From the NCBI RefSeq assembly GCF_037975245.1, contig NC_092565.1, positions 13,733,499 to 13,797,498 on the forward strand: 64,000 bases of DNA. Direction: 5' to 3'. How positions within the stretch are numbered: the stretch's first letter is position 1; each line of letters starts with the position of its first letter. The notes beneath the pieces are model-generated. The model worked only from the letters and a program-made list of their open reading frames with translations, was not told where the DNA came from and ran no database searches. The translations under genes were made by a program, and so were the position numbers. Source of the stretch: Apostichopus japonicus. Taxonomy: Eukaryota; Echinodermata; Holothuroidea; Aspidochirotida; Stichopodidae. Below, one piece after another: positions 1 through 13,383 of the stretch.

Positions 1-90
1 TGATGACGTCTTTTGCCGATCTTTTACAGCAAGTGCCTACACGGGGAGCTGTAAGTATTAGTTAATCCGCCTAATATCTCAGTCCATACA

Positions 91-179
91 GTGGCGCGAT
101 GGCTCGGCGCACAGTGCGAGCTGATGATCGAGACTCTCTTTTGCATCCCTGGTTCGAACCCCGGGTGATGACGTCTTTT
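91..179 (+). promoter_or_regulatory. Type-2 Pol III-like internal promoter (one per satellite unit)
   Basis: This entry represents all units. The A-box-like TGGCGCGATGG starts at 92, the B box GGTTCGAACCC at 151, and a TTTT run follows at 176-179 just inside the next unit, with a second TTTT a few bases on. The order A box, B box, T-run with tRNA-like spacing is what RNA polymerase III uses for tRNA genes and SINEs. The A box departs from consensus at one or two positions. Transcription is inferred, not shown. A TGACGTC (CRE-like) heptamer also lies in each unit, at 169-175 here. Confidence 0.55.
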
Positions 180-3100
180 GCCGATCTTTTACAGCAAGTG
201 CCTACACGGGGAGCTGTAAGTATTAGTTAATCCGCCTAATATCTCAGTCCATACAGTGGCGCGATGGCTCGGCGCACTGTGCGAGCTGATGATCGAGACT
301 CTCTTTTGCATCCCTGGTTCGAACCCCGGGTGATGACGTCTTTTGCCGATCTTTTACAGCAAGTGCCTACACGGGGAGCTGTAAGTATTAGTTAATCCGC
401 CTAATATCTCAGTCCGTACAGTGGCGCGATGGCTCGGCGCACTGTGCGAGCTGATGATCGAGACTCTCTTTTGCATCCCTGGTTCGAACCCCGGGTGATG
501 ACGTCTTTTGCCGATCTTTTACAGCAAGTGCCTACACGGGGAGCTGTAAGTATTAGTTAATCCGCCTAATATCTCAGTCCGTACAGTGGCGCGATGGCTC
601 GGCGCACTGTGCGAGCTGATGATCGAGACTCTCTTTTGCATCCCTGGTTCGAACCCCGGGTGATGACGTCTTTTGCCGATCTTTTACAGCAAGTGCCTAC
701 ACGGGGAGCTGTAAGTATTAGTTAATCCGCCTAATATCTCAGTCCGTACAGTGGCGCGATGGCTCGGCGCACTGTGCGAGCTGATGATCGAGACTCTCTT
801 TTGCATCCCTGGTTCGAACCCCGGGTGATGACGTCTTTTGCCGATCTTTTACAGCAAGTGCCTACACGGGGAGCTGTAAGTATTAGTTAATCCGCCTAAT
901 ATCTCAGTCCGTACAGTGGCGCGATGGCTCGGCGCACTGTGCGAGCTGATGATCGAGACTCTCTTTTGCATCCCTGGTTCGAACCCCGGGTGATGACGTC
1001 TTTTGCCGATCTTTTACAGCAAGTGCCTACACGGGGAGCTGTAAGTATTAGTTAATCCGCCTAATATCTCAGTCCGTACAGTGGCGCGATGGCTGGGCGC
1101 ACTGTGCGAGCTGATGATCGAGACTCTCTTTTGCATCCCTGGTTCGAACCCCGGGTGATGACGTCTTTTGCCGATCTTTTACAGCAAGTGCCTACACGGG
1201 GAGCTGTAAGTATTAGTTAATCCGCCTAATATCTCAGTCCGTACAGTGGCGCGATGGCTGGGCGCACTGTGCGAGCTGATGATCGAGACTCTCTTTTGCA
1301 TCCCTGGTTCGAACCCCGGGTGATGACGTCTTTTGCCGATCTTTTACAGCAAGTGCCTACACGGGGAGCTGTAAGTATTAGTTAATCCGCCTAATATCTC
1401 AGTCCGTACAGTGGCGCGATGGCTGGGCGCACTGTGCGAGCTGATGATCGAGACTCTCTTTTGCATCCCTGGTTCGAACCCCGGGTGATGACGTCTTTTG
1501 CCGATCTTTTACAGCAAGTGCCTACACGGGGAGCTGTAAGTATTAGTTAATCCGCCTAATATCTCAGTCCGTACAGTGGCGCGATGGCTGGGCGCACTGT
1601 GCGAGCTGATGATCGAGACTCTCTTTTGCATCCCTGGTTCGAACCCCGGGTGATGACGTCTTTTGCCGATCTTTTACAGCAAGTGCCTACACGGGGAGCT
1701 GTAAGTATTAGTTAATCCGCCTAATATCTCAGTCCGTACAGTGGCGCGATGGCTGGGCGCACTGTGCGAGCTGATGATCGAGACTCTCTTTTGCATCCCT
1801 GGTTCGAACCCCGGGTGATGACGTCTTTTGCCGATCTTTTACAGCAAGTGCCTACACGGGGAGCTGTAAGTATTAGTTAATCCGCCTAATATCTCAGTCC
1901 GTACAGTGGCGCGATGGCTGGGCGCACTGTGCGAGCTGATGATCGAGACTCTCTTTTGCATCCCTGGTTCGAACCCCGGGTGATGACGTCTTTTGCCGAT
2001 CTTTTACAGCAAGTGCCTACACGGGGAGCTGTAAGTATTAGTTAATCCGCCTAATATCTCAGTCCGTACAGTGGCGCGATGGCTCGGCGCACTGTGCGAG
2101 CTGATGATCGAGACTCTCTTTTGCATCCCTGGTTCGAACCCCGGGTGATGACGTCTTTTGCCGATCTTTTACAGCAAGTGCCTACACGGGGAGCTGTAAG
2201 TATTAGTTAATCCGCCTAATATCTCAGTCCGTACAGTGGCGCGATGGCTCGGCGCACTGTGCGAGCTGATGATCGAGACTCTCTTTTGCATCCCTGGTTC
2301 GAACCCCGGGTGATGACGTCTTTTGCCGATCTTTTACAGCAAGTGCCTACACGGGGAGCTGTAAGTATTAGTTAATCCGCCTAATATCTCAGTCCATACA
2401 GTGGCGCGATGGCTCGGCGCACTGTGCGAGCTGATGATCGAGACTCTCTTTTGCATCCCTGGTTCGAACCCCGGGTGATGACGTCTTTTGCCGATCTTTT
2501 ACAGCAAGTGCCTACACGGGGAGCTGTAAGTATTAGTTAATCCGCCTAATATCTCAGTCCGTACAGTGGCGCGATGGCTCGGCGCACTGTGCGAGCTGAT
2601 GATCGAGACTCTCTTTTGCATCCCTGGTTCGAACCCCGGGTGATGACGTCTTTTGCCGATCTTTTACAGCAAGTGCCTACACGGGGAGCTGTAAGTATTA
2701 GTTAATCCGCCTAATATCTCAGTCCGTACAGTGGCGCGATGGCTCGGCGCACTGTGCGAGCTGATGATCGAGACTCTCTTTTGCATCCCTGGTTCGAACC
2801 CCGGGTGATGACGTCTTTTGCCGATCTTTTACAGCAAGTGCCTACACGGGGAGCTGTAAGTATTAGTTAATCCGCCTAATATCTCAGTCCGTACAGTGGC
2901 GCGATGGCTCGGCGCACTGTGCGAGCTGATGATCGAGACTCTCTTTTGCATCCCTGGTTCGAACCCCGGGTGATGACGTCTTTTGCCGATCTTTTACAGC
3001 AAGTGCCTACACGGGGAGCTGTAAGTATTAGTTAATCCGCCTAATATCTCAGTCCATACAGTGGCGCGATGGCTCGGCGCACTGTACGAGCTGATGATCG

Positions 3101-3630
3101 AGACTCTCTTTTGCATCTCTGGTTCGAACCCCGGGTGATGACGTCTTTTGCCGATCTTTTACAGCAAGTGCCTACACGGGGAGCTGTAAGTATTAGTTAA
3201 TCCGCCTAATATCTCAGTCCATACAGTGGCGCGATGGCTCGGCGCACTGTGCGAGCTGATGATCGAGACTCTCTTTTGCATCCCTGGTTCGAACCCCGGG
3301 TGATGACGTCTTTTGCCGATCTTTTACAGCAAGTGCCTACACGGGGAGCTGTAAGTATTAGTTAATCCGCCTAATATCTCAGTCCATACAGTGGCGCGAT
3401 GGCTCGGCGCACTGTGCGAGCTGATGATCGAGACTCTCTTTTGCATCCCTGGTTCGAACCCCGGGTGATGACGTCTTTTGCCGATCTTTTACAGCAAGTG
3501 CCTACACGGGGAGCTGTAAGTATTAGTTAATCCGCCTAATATCTCAGTCCATACAGTGGCGCGATGGCTCGGCGCACTGTGCGAGCTGATGATCGAGACT
3601 CTCTTTTGCATCCCTGGTTCGAACCCCGGG

Positions 3631-6600
3631 TGATGACGTCTTTTGCCGATCTTTTACAGCAAGTGCCTACACGGGGGGCTGTAAGTATTAGTTAAACCGC
3701 CTAATATCTCAGTCCATACAGTGGCGCGATGGCTCGGCGCACTGTGCGAGCTGATGATCGAGACTCTCTTTTGCATCGGTGGTTCGAACCCCGGGTGATG
3801 ACGTCTTTTGCCGATCTTTTACAGCAAGTGCCTACACGGGGAGCTGTAAGTATTAGTTAATCCGCCTAATATCTCAGTCCATACAGTGGCGCGATGGCTC
3901 GGCGCACTGTGCGAGCTGATGATCGAGACTCTCTTTTGCATCGGTGGTTCGAACCCCGGGTGATGACGTCTTTTGCCGATCTTTTACAGCAAGTGCCTAC
4001 ACGGGGAGCTGTAAGTATTAGTTAATCCGCCTAATATCTCAGTCCATACAGTGGCGCGATGGCTCGGCGCACTGTGCGAGCTGATGATCGAGACTCTCTT
4101 TTGCATCGGTGGTTCGAACCCCGGGTGATGACGTCTTTTGCCGATCTTTTACAGCAAGTGCCTACACGGGGAGCTGTAAGTATTAGTTAATCCGCCTAAT
4201 ATCTCAGTCCATACAGTGGCGCGATGGCTCGGCGCACTGTGCGAGCTGATGATCGAGACTCTCTTTTGCATCGGTGGTTCGAACCCCGGGTGATGACGTC
4301 TTTTGCCGATCTTTTACAGCAAGTGCCTACACGGGGAGCTGTAAGTATTAGTTAATCCGCCTAATATCTCAGTCCATACAGTGGCGCGATGGCTCGGCGC
4401 ACTGTGCGAGCTGATGATCGAGACTCTCTTTTGCATCCCTGGTTCGAACCCCGGGTGATGACGTCTTTTGCCGATCTTTTACAGCAAGTGCCTACACGGG
4501 GAGCTGTAAGTATTAGTTAATCCGCCTAATATCTCAGTCCATACAGTGGCGCGATGGCTCGGCGCACTGTGCGAGCTGATGATCGAGACTCTCTTTTGCA
4601 TCCCTGGTTCGAACCCCGGGTGATGACGTCTTTTGCCGATCTTTTACAGCAAGTGCCTACACGGGGAGCTGTAAGTATTAGTTAAACCGCCTAATATCTC
4701 AGTCCATACAGTGGCGCGATGGCTCGGCGCACTGTGCGAGCTGATGATCGAGACTCTCTTTTGCATCCCTGGTTCGAACCCCGGGTGATGACGTCTTTTG
4801 CCGATCTTTTACAGCAAGTGCCTAGACGGGGAGCTGTAAGTATTAGTTAATCCGCCTAATATCTCAGTCCATACAGTGGCGCGATGGCTCGGCGCACTGT
4901 GCGAGCTGATGATCGAGACTCTCTTTTGCATCCCTGGTTCGAACCCCGGGTGATGACGTCTTTTGCCGATCTTTTACAGCAAGTGCCTACACGGGGAGCT
5001 GTAAGTATTAGTTAATCCGCCTAATATCTCAGTCCATACAGTGGCGCGATGGCTCGGCGCACTGTGCGAGCTGATGATCGAGACTCTCTTTTGCATCCCT
5101 GGTTCGAACCCCGGGTGATGACGTCTTTTGCCGATCTTTTACAGCAAGTGCCTACACGGGGAGCTGTAAGTATTAGTTAATCCGCCTAATATCTCAGTCC
5201 ATACAGTGGCGCGATGGCTCGGCGCACTGTGCGAGCTGATGATCGAGACTCTCTTTTGCATCCCTGGTTCGAACCCCGGGTGATGACGTCTTTTGCCGAT
5301 CTTTTACAGCAAGTGCCTAGACGGGGAGCTGTAAGTATTAGTTAATCCGCCTAATATCTCAGTCCATACAGTGGCGCGATGGCTCGGCGCACTGTGCGAG
5401 CTGATGATCGAGACTCTCTTTTGCATCCCTGGTTCGAACCCCGGGTGATGACGTCTTTTGCCGATCTTTTACAGCAAGTGCCTAGACGGGGAGCTGTAAG
5501 TATTAGTTAATCCGCCTAATATCTCAGTCCATACAGTGGCGCGATGGCTCGGCGCACTGTGCGAGCTGATGATCGAGACTCTCTTTTGCATCCCTGGTTC
5601 GAACCCCGGGTGATGACGTCTTTTGCCGATCTTTTACAGCAAGTGCCTACACGGGGAGCTGTAAGTATTAGTTAACCCGCCTAATATCTCAGTCCATACA
5701 GTGGCGCGATGGCTCGGCGCACTGTGCGAGCTGATGATCGAGACTCTCTTTTGCATCCCTGGTTCGAACCCCGGGTGATGACGTCTTTTGCCGATCTTTT
5801 ACAGCAAGTGCCTACACGGGGAGCTGTAAGTATTAGTTAACCCGCCTAATATCTCAGTCCATACAGTGGCGCGATGGCTCGGCGCACTGTGCGAGCTGAT
5901 GATCGAGACTCTCTTTTGCATCCCTGGTTCGAACCCCGGGTGATGACGTCTTTTGCCGATCTTTTACAGCAAGTGCCTACACGGGGAGCTGTAAGTATTA
6001 GTTAATCCGCCTAATATCTCGGTCCATACAGTGGCGCGATGGCTCGGCGCACTGTGCGAGCTGATGATCGAGACTCTCTTTTGCATCCCTGGTTCGAACC
6101 CCGGGTGATGACGTCTTTTGCCGATCTTTTACAGCAAGTGCCTACACGGGGAGCTGTAAGTATTAGTTAATCCGCCTAATATCTCAGTCCATACAGTGGC
6201 GCGATGGCTCGGCGCACTGTACGAGCTGATGATCGAGACTCTCTTTTGCATCCCTGGTTCGAACCCCGGGTGATGACGTCTTTTGCCGATCTTTTACAGC
6301 AAGTGCCTACACGGGGAGCTGTAAGTATTAGTTAATCCGCCTAATATCTCAGTCCATACAGTGGCGCGATGGCTCGGCGCACTGTGCGAGCTGATGATCG
6401 AGACTCTCTTTTGCATCCCTGGTTCGAACCCCGGGTGATGACGTCTTTTGCCGATCTTTTACAGCAAGTGCCTACACGGGGAGCTGTAAGTATTAGTTAA
6501 TCCGCCTAATATCTCAGTCCATACAGTGGCGCGATGGCTCGGCGCACTGTGCGAGCTGATGATCGAGACTCTCTTTTGCATCCCTGGTTCGAACCCCGGG
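3631..6600 (+). repeat. Higher-order repeat block, copy 1 (18 units)
   Basis: Units 23-40 of the satellite carry diagnostic variants in a fixed order. The first has GGGGGGCT + GTTAAACC + CATCGGT. Three CATCGGT units follow, then two plain units, one GTTAAACC, one CCTAGAC, two plain, two CCTAGAC, two GTTAACCC, one CTCGGTCC, one TACGAG and two plain. The same order recurs at 8086-11055. This is a higher-order repeat produced by block duplication, not by homogenisation of single units. Confidence 0.9.
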
Positions 6601-8085
6601 TGATGACGTCTTTTGCCGATCTTTTACAGCAAGTGCCTACACGGGGGGCTGTAAGTATTAGTTAAACCGCCTAATATCTCAGTCCATACAGTGGCGCGAT
6701 GGCTCGGCGCACTGTGCGAGCTGATGATCGAGACTCTCTTTTGCATCGGTGGTTCGAACCCCGGGTGATGACGTCTTTTGCCGATCTTTTACAGCAAGTG
6801 CCTACACGGGGAGCTGTAAGTATTAGTTAATCCGCCTAATATCTCAGTCCATACAGTGGCGCGATGGCTCGGCGCACTGTGCGAGCTGATGATCGAGACT
6901 CTCTTTTGCATCGGTGGTTCGAACCCCGGGTGATGACGTCTTTTGCCGATCTTTTACAGCAAGTGCCTAGACGGGGAGCTGTAAGTATTAGTTAATCCGC
7001 CTAATATCTCAGTCCATACAGTGGCGCGATGGCTCGGCGCACTGTGCGAGCTGATGATCGAGACTCTCTTTTGCATCCCTGGTTCGAACCCCGGGTGATG
7101 ACGTCTTTTGCCGATCTTTTACAGCAAGTGCCTAGACGGGGAGCTGTAAGTATTAGTTAATCCGCCTAATATCTCAGTCCATACAGTGGCGCGATGGCTC
7201 GGCGCACTGTGCGAGCTGATGATCGAGACTCTCTTTTGCATCCCTGGTTCGAACCCCGGGTGATGACGTCTTTTGCCGATCTTTTACAGCAAGTGCCTAC
7301 ACGGGGAGCTGTAAGTATTAGTTAACCCGCCTAATATCTCAGTCCATACAGTGGCGCGATGGCTCGGCGCACTGTGCGAGCTGATGATCGAGACTCTCTT
7401 TTGCATCCCTGGTTCGAACCCCGGGTGATGACGTCTTTTGCCGATCTTTTACAGCAAGTGCCTACACGGGGAGCTGTAAGTATTAGTTAATCCGCCTAAT
7501 ATCTCGGTCCATACAGTGGCGCGATGGCTCGGCGCACTGTGCGAGCTGATGATCGAGACTCTCTTTTGCATCCCTGGTTCGAACCCCGGGTGATGACGTC
7601 TTTTGCCGATCTTTTACAGCAAGTGCCTACACGGGGAGCTGTAAGTATTAGTTAATCCGCCTAATATCTCAGTCCATACAGTGGCGCGATGGCTCGGCGC
7701 ACTGTACGAGCTGATGATCGAGACTCTCTTTTGCATCCCTGGTTCGAACCCCGGGTGATGACGTCTTTTGCCGATCTTTTACAGCAAGTGCCTACACGGG
7801 GAGCTGTAAGTATTAGTTAATCCGCCTAATATCTCAGTCCATACAGTGGCGCGATGGCTCGGCGCACTGTGCGAGCTGATGATCGAGACTCTCTTTTGCA
7901 TCGGTGGTTCGAACCCCGGGTGATGACGTCTTTTGCCGATCTTTTACAGCAAGTGCCTACACGGGGAGCTGTAAGTATTAGTTAATCCGCCTAATATCTC
8001 AGTCCATACAGTGGCGCGATGGCTCGGCGCACTGTGCGAGCTGATGATCGAGACTCTCTTTTGCATCCCTGGTTCGAACCCCGGG

Positions 8086-11055
8086 TGATGACGTCTTTTG
8101 CCGATCTTTTACAGCAAGTGCCTACACGGGGGGCTGTAAGTATTAGTTAAACCGCCTAATATCTCAGTCCATACAGTGGCGCGATGGCTCGGCGCACTGT
8201 GCGAGCTGATGATCGAGACTCTCTTTTGCATCGGTGGTTCGAACCCCGGGTGATGACGTCTTTTGCCGATCTTTTACAGCAAGTGCCTACACGGGGAGCT
8301 GTAAGTATTAGTTAATCCGCCTAATATCTCAGTCCATACAGTGGCGCGATGGCTCGGCGCACTGTGCGAGCTGATGATCGAGACTCTCTTTTGCATCGGT
8401 GGTTCGAACCCCGGGTGATGACGTCTTTTGCCGATCTTTTACAGCAAGTGCCTACACGGGGAGCTGTAAGTATTAGTTAATCCGCCTAATATCTCAGTCC
8501 ATACAGTGGCGCGATGGCTCGGCGCACTGTGCGAGCTGATGATCGAGACTCTCTTTTGCATCGGTGGTTCGAACCCCGGGTGATGACGTCTTTTGCCGAT
8601 CTTTTACAGCAAGTGCCTACACGGGGAGCTGTAAGTATTAGTTAATCCGCCTAATATCTCAGTCCATACAGTGGCGCGATGGCTCGGCGCACTGTGCGAG
8701 CTGATGATCGAGACTCTCTTTTGCATCGGTGGTTCGAACCCCGGGTGATGACGTCTTTTGCCGATCTTTTACAGCAAGTGCCTACACGGGGAGCTGTAAG
8801 TATTAGTTAATCCGCCTAATATCTCAGTCCATACAGTGGCGCGATGGCTCGGCGCACTGTGCGAGCTGATGATCGAGACTCTCTTTTGCATCCCTGGTTC
8901 GAACCCCGGGTGATGACGTCTTTTGCCGATCTTTTACAGCAAGTGCCTACACGGGGAGCTGTAAGTATTAGTTAATCCGCCTAATATCTCAGTCCATACA
9001 GTGGCGCGATGGCTCGGCGCACTGTGCGAGCTGATGATCGAGACTCTCTTTTGCATCCCTGGTTCGAACCCCGGGTGATGACGTCTTTTGCCGATCTTTT
9101 ACAGCAAGTGCCTACACGGGGAGCTGTAAGTATTAGTTAAACCGCCTAATATCTCAGTCCATACAGTGGCGCGATGGCTCGGCGCACTGTGCGAGCTGAT
9201 GATCGAGACTCTCTTTTGCATCCCTGGTTCGAACCCCGGGTGATGACGTCTTTTGCCGATCTTTTACAGCAAGTGCCTAGACGGGGAGCTGTAAGTATTA
9301 GTTAATCCGCCTAATATCTCAGTCCATACAGTGGCGCGATGGCTCGGCGCACTGTGCGAGCTGATGATCGAGACTCTCTTTTGCATCCCTGGTTCGAACC
9401 CCGGGTGATGACGTCTTTTGCCGATCTTTTACAGCAAGTGCCTACACGGGGAGCTGTAAGTATTAGTTAATCCGCCTAATATCTCAGTCCATACAGTGGC
9501 GCGATGGCTCGGCGCACTGTGCGAGCTGATGATCGAGACTCTCTTTTGCATCCCTGGTTCGAACCCCGGGTGATGACGTCTTTTGCCGATCTTTTACAGC
9601 AAGTGCCTACACGGGGAGCTGTAAGTATTAGTTAATCCGCCTAATATCTCAGTCCATACAGTGGCGCGATGGCTCGGCGCACTGTGCGAGCTGATGATCG
9701 AGACTCTCTTTTGCATCCCTGGTTCGAACCCCGGGTGATGACGTCTTTTGCCGATCTTTTACAGCAAGTGCCTAGACGGGGAGCTGTAAGTATTAGTTAA
9801 TCCGCCTAATATCTCAGTCCATACAGTGGCGCGATGGCTCGGCGCACTGTGCGAGCTGATGATCGAGACTCTCTTTTGCATCCCTGGTTCGAACCCCGGG
9901 TGATGACGTCTTTTGCCGATCTTTTACAGCAAGTGCCTAGACGGGGAGCTGTAAGTATTAGTTAATCCGCCTAATATCTCAGTCCATACAGTGGCGCGAT
10001 GGCTCGGCGCACTGTGCGAGCTGATGATCGAGACTCTCTTTTGCATCCCTGGTTCGAACCCCGGGTGATGACGTCTTTTGCCGATCTTTTACAGCAAGTG
10101 CCTACACGGGGAGCTGTAAGTATTAGTTAACCCGCCTAATATCTCAGTCCATACAGTGGCGCGATGGCTCGGCGCACTGTGCGAGCTGATGATCGAGACT
10201 CTCTTTTGCATCCCTGGTTCGAACCCCGGGTGATGACGTCTTTTGCCGATCTTTTACAGCAAGTGCCTACACGGGGAGCTGTAAGTATTAGTTAACCCGC
10301 CTAATATCTCAGTCCATACAGTGGCGCGATGGCTCGGCGCACTGTGCGAGCTGATGATCGAGACTCTCTTTTGCATCCCTGGTTCGAACCCCGGGTGATG
10401 ACGTCTTTTGCCGATCTTTTACAGCAAGTGCCTACACGGGGAGCTGTAAGTATTAGTTAATCCGCCTAATATCTCGGTCCATACAGTGGCGCGATGGCTC
10501 GGCGCACTGTGCGAGCTGATGATCGAGACTCTCTTTTGCATCCCTGGTTCGAACCCCGGGTGATGACGTCTTTTGCCGATCTTTTACAGCAAGTGCCTAC
10601 ACGGGGAGCTGTAAGTATTAGTTAATCCGCCTAATATCTCAGTCCATACAGTGGCGCGATGGCTCGGCGCACTGTACGAGCTGATGATCGAGACTCTCTT
10701 TTGCATCCCTGGTTCGAACCCCGGGTGATGACGTCTTTTGCCGATCTTTTACAGCAAGTGCCTACACGGGGAGCTGTAAGTATTAGTTAATCCGCCTAAT
10801 ATCTCAGTCCATACAGTGGCGCGATGGCTCGGCGCACTGTGCGAGCTGATGATCGAGACTCTCTTTTGCATCCCTGGTTCGAACCCCGGGTGATGACGTC
10901 TTTTGCCGATCTTTTACAGCAAGTGCCTACACGGGGAGCTGTAAGTATTAGTTAATCCGCCTAATATCTCAGTCCATACAGTGGCGCGATGGCTCGGCGC
11001 ACTGTGCGAGCTGATGATCGAGACTCTCTTTTGCATCCCTGGTTCGAACCCCGGG
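8086..11055 (+). repeat. Higher-order repeat block, copy 2 (18 units)
   Basis: Units 50-67 repeat the variant order of units 23-40 with no mismatch at any diagnostic site I scored. The offset is 27 units (4455 bp). Units 41-49 between the copies are a shortened version of the same order, and units 68-73 repeat its CCTAGAC, GTTAACCC, GTTAACCC, CTCGGTCC, TACGAG, plain portion. Unequal crossing-over or block amplification explains this best. Confidence 0.9.
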
Positions 11056-12115
11056 TGATGACGTCTTTTGCCGATCTTTTACAGCAAGTGCCTAGACGGG
11101 GAGCTGTAAGTATTAGTTAATCCGCCTAATATCTCAGTCCATACAGTGGCGCGATGGCTCGGCGCACTGTGCGAGCTGATGATCGAGACTCTCTTTTGCA
11201 TCCCTGGTTCGAACCCCGGGTGATGACGTCTTTTGCCGATCTTTTACAGCAAGTGCCTACACGGGGAGCTGTAAGTATTAGTTAACCCGCCTAATATCTC
11301 AGTCCATACAGTGGCGCGATGGCTCGGCGCACTGTGCGAGCTGATGATCGAGACTCTCTTTTGCATCCCTGGTTCGAACCCCGGGTGATGACGTCTTTTG
11401 CCGATCTTTTACAGCAAGTGCCTACACGGGGAGCTGTAAGTATTAGTTAACCCGCCTAATATCTCAGTCCATACAGTGGCGCGATGGCTCGGCGCACTGT
11501 GCGAGCTGATGATCGAGACTCTCTTTTGCATCCCTGGTTCGAACCCCGGGTGATGACGTCTTTTGCCGATCTTTTACAGCAAGTGCCTACACGGGGAGCT
11601 GTAAGTATTAGTTAATCCGCCTAATATCTCGGTCCATACAGTGGCGCGATGGCTCGGCGCACTGTGCGAGCTGATGATCGAGACTCTCTTTTGCATCCCT
11701 GGTTCGAACCCCGGGTGATGACGTCTTTTGCCGATCTTTTACAGCAAGTGCCTACACGGGGAGCTGTAAGTATTAGTTAATCCGCCTAATATCTCAGTCC
11801 ATACAGTGGCGCGATGGCTCGGCGCACTGTACGAGCTGATGATCGAGACTCTCTTTTGCATCCCTGGTTCGAACCCCGGGTGATGACGTCTTTTGCCGAT
11901 CTTTTACAGCAAGTGCCTACACGGGGAGCTGTAAGTATTAGTTAATCCGCCTAATATCTCAGTCCATACAGTGGCGCGATGGCTCGGCGCACTGTGCGAG
12001 CTGATGATCGAGACTCTCTTTTGCATCCCTGGTTCGAACCCCGGGTGATGACGTCTTTTGCCGATCTTTTACAGCAAGTGCCTACACGGGGAGCTTAATC
12101 GGCCTAATATCTCAG

Positions 12116-13383
12116 TTTCAGTCAAATTATATTCGACGACATAGTGAATTATCAAAAAAATTACAGCCCTTTAGGCGTTCCATAGGAAACGATTTGACAA
12201 GTCTATGTTCCTATGGTAGTATACGCCCAGTCATGTGGTCTCTAAGTCTAGATAGAAGTTTTCACTAGCTAAACGCTACCCATCACCGCATAGCTGACAA
12301 GTTGGCCTTTCATGGCACTATCAATTTTCCGTATCATGACCATGTGGATTTTTTGCTTTCCGAGCCGGAACTTTTCGTCACTTGTAAAAAAACCTCTTCC
12401 CTCATTGGTAAACAAATTTCTACGCTGCTCCTAGGAGGCCTAAAGGGGTCTAAAATTTCCTGAATTGACCCACTTTTCTCACCACATGTACTTCCATTGA
12501 TGCTTTTCAACATGCAAGCCATAAAAACTAGATTATGATTGATAACAGGTCACAAAAGATGTTCCCCAGCTGCTTTTTGGCACTTTTCCTGAAGGCGAAC
12601 AATCGGGCGGATTGATATAGACTCTAATAAGAGTATGCCACCATAACGCGGAAAGTTACCAACCTGAAGCTATCCCAGGATTCATCACAGGATTCATCAC
12701 AGGATTCATCCCAGGATTCAGATTAATCCCAGAATTCATCCCAGGATTCAGATTTATCACCAGATTCATTCACCGGAGTTATTAATGCAGCGGGATGTTC
12801 GTCGAAAAGTTCTTTCATTTTCATATTTCGTGACGCACATTGGGGGGGGGGATGGAAAAATGAAGTCACCGAAGCTCCAGGAGGAATTGTCAGGAGCAAC
12901 TCATTAGTTTATCACAACAGAATGACTTGGCCTTTGAAGAGAAATTTGGCTAAAATTCGCCAATTGTTTTCGTTAATCGGATAATACATGGGCTGGTTCC
13001 ACGAAATCCCATTCTGTACACTGGTGTACTGCAGCTATAACAATGTAGCGTTTAGTTCCATTTCGTGGTAAAACTAAAGACTTTTTCTTGGTGACCAATC
13101 TTTAAACTTATAGTACCATATGGCGATTTATGGAGTATTTGCAATCATCAAACTTTGTATTGCATAAGGCTGGTAGGCTCATGATCTTGATACTTCCAGA
13201 GGTTCAACCAACTTTCCCAGCAGTTGCTGTGGTAGGTAAGAATTATTAAGATGAATGACTTTGTTTATTTATTTCCAACCACTAAGTAACCAAAGAGTCT
13301 TTTAACATATATACTTTATTTTCGTCTAGTTATAATCAGTCTTCTTTGCACTCATTACTTTGCTAGGATATATAGTGAAGGTT
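12116..13383. other. Satellite flank, no gene seen
   Basis: Unique AT-rich DNA to the right of the satellite. It holds the short minisatellite at 12673-12770 and a G10 run near 12841. No reading frame here shows splice borders or family resemblance. Confidence 0.6.
12673..12770 (+). repeat. Short minisatellite, CCAGGATTCAT-type
   Basis: About eight imperfect copies of an 11-13 bp unit, (C/T)CCCAGGATTCA(T/G), lie next to one another; some are extended to GATTAAT or GATTTAT. Confidence 0.8.

Larger units (their letters stand above)
1..12115 (+). repeat. 165-bp satellite array with tRNA-like promoter boxes
   Basis: Head-to-tail units of exactly 165 bp start at 1, 166, 331 and so on to 12046, giving 73 complete units and one partial unit. 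The partial unit loses 12 bases after GAGCT and ends near 12115. The left edge is the window edge, so the array is longer than seen. Units are nearly identical, differing at a few diagnostic sites: AGTCCATACA or AGTCCGTACA, GGCTC or GGCTG, CATCCCT or CATCGGT, CCTACAC or CCTAGAC, GTTAATCC, GTTAAACC or GTTAACCC, and TGCGAG or TACGAG. Each unit contains an A-box-like GTGGCGCGATGG and a B box GGTTCGAACCC about 60 bp apart. The D-arm (GCGC, 9-nt loop with GG, GCGC) is well formed, but the anticodon and acceptor stems are not. No open frame is supported. A tRNA-derived satellite is the best reading; centromeric or pericentromeric location is only a possibility. Confidence 0.95.

Noticed and set aside
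92-165. tRNA gene in each satellite unit
   Set aside because: Only the D-arm pairs properly; the T-stem has a mismatch and anticodon and acceptor stems are missing.
1-12115. CRISPR array or bacterial repeat
   Set aside because: Units are identical throughout with no unique spacers; this is a eukaryotic satellite.
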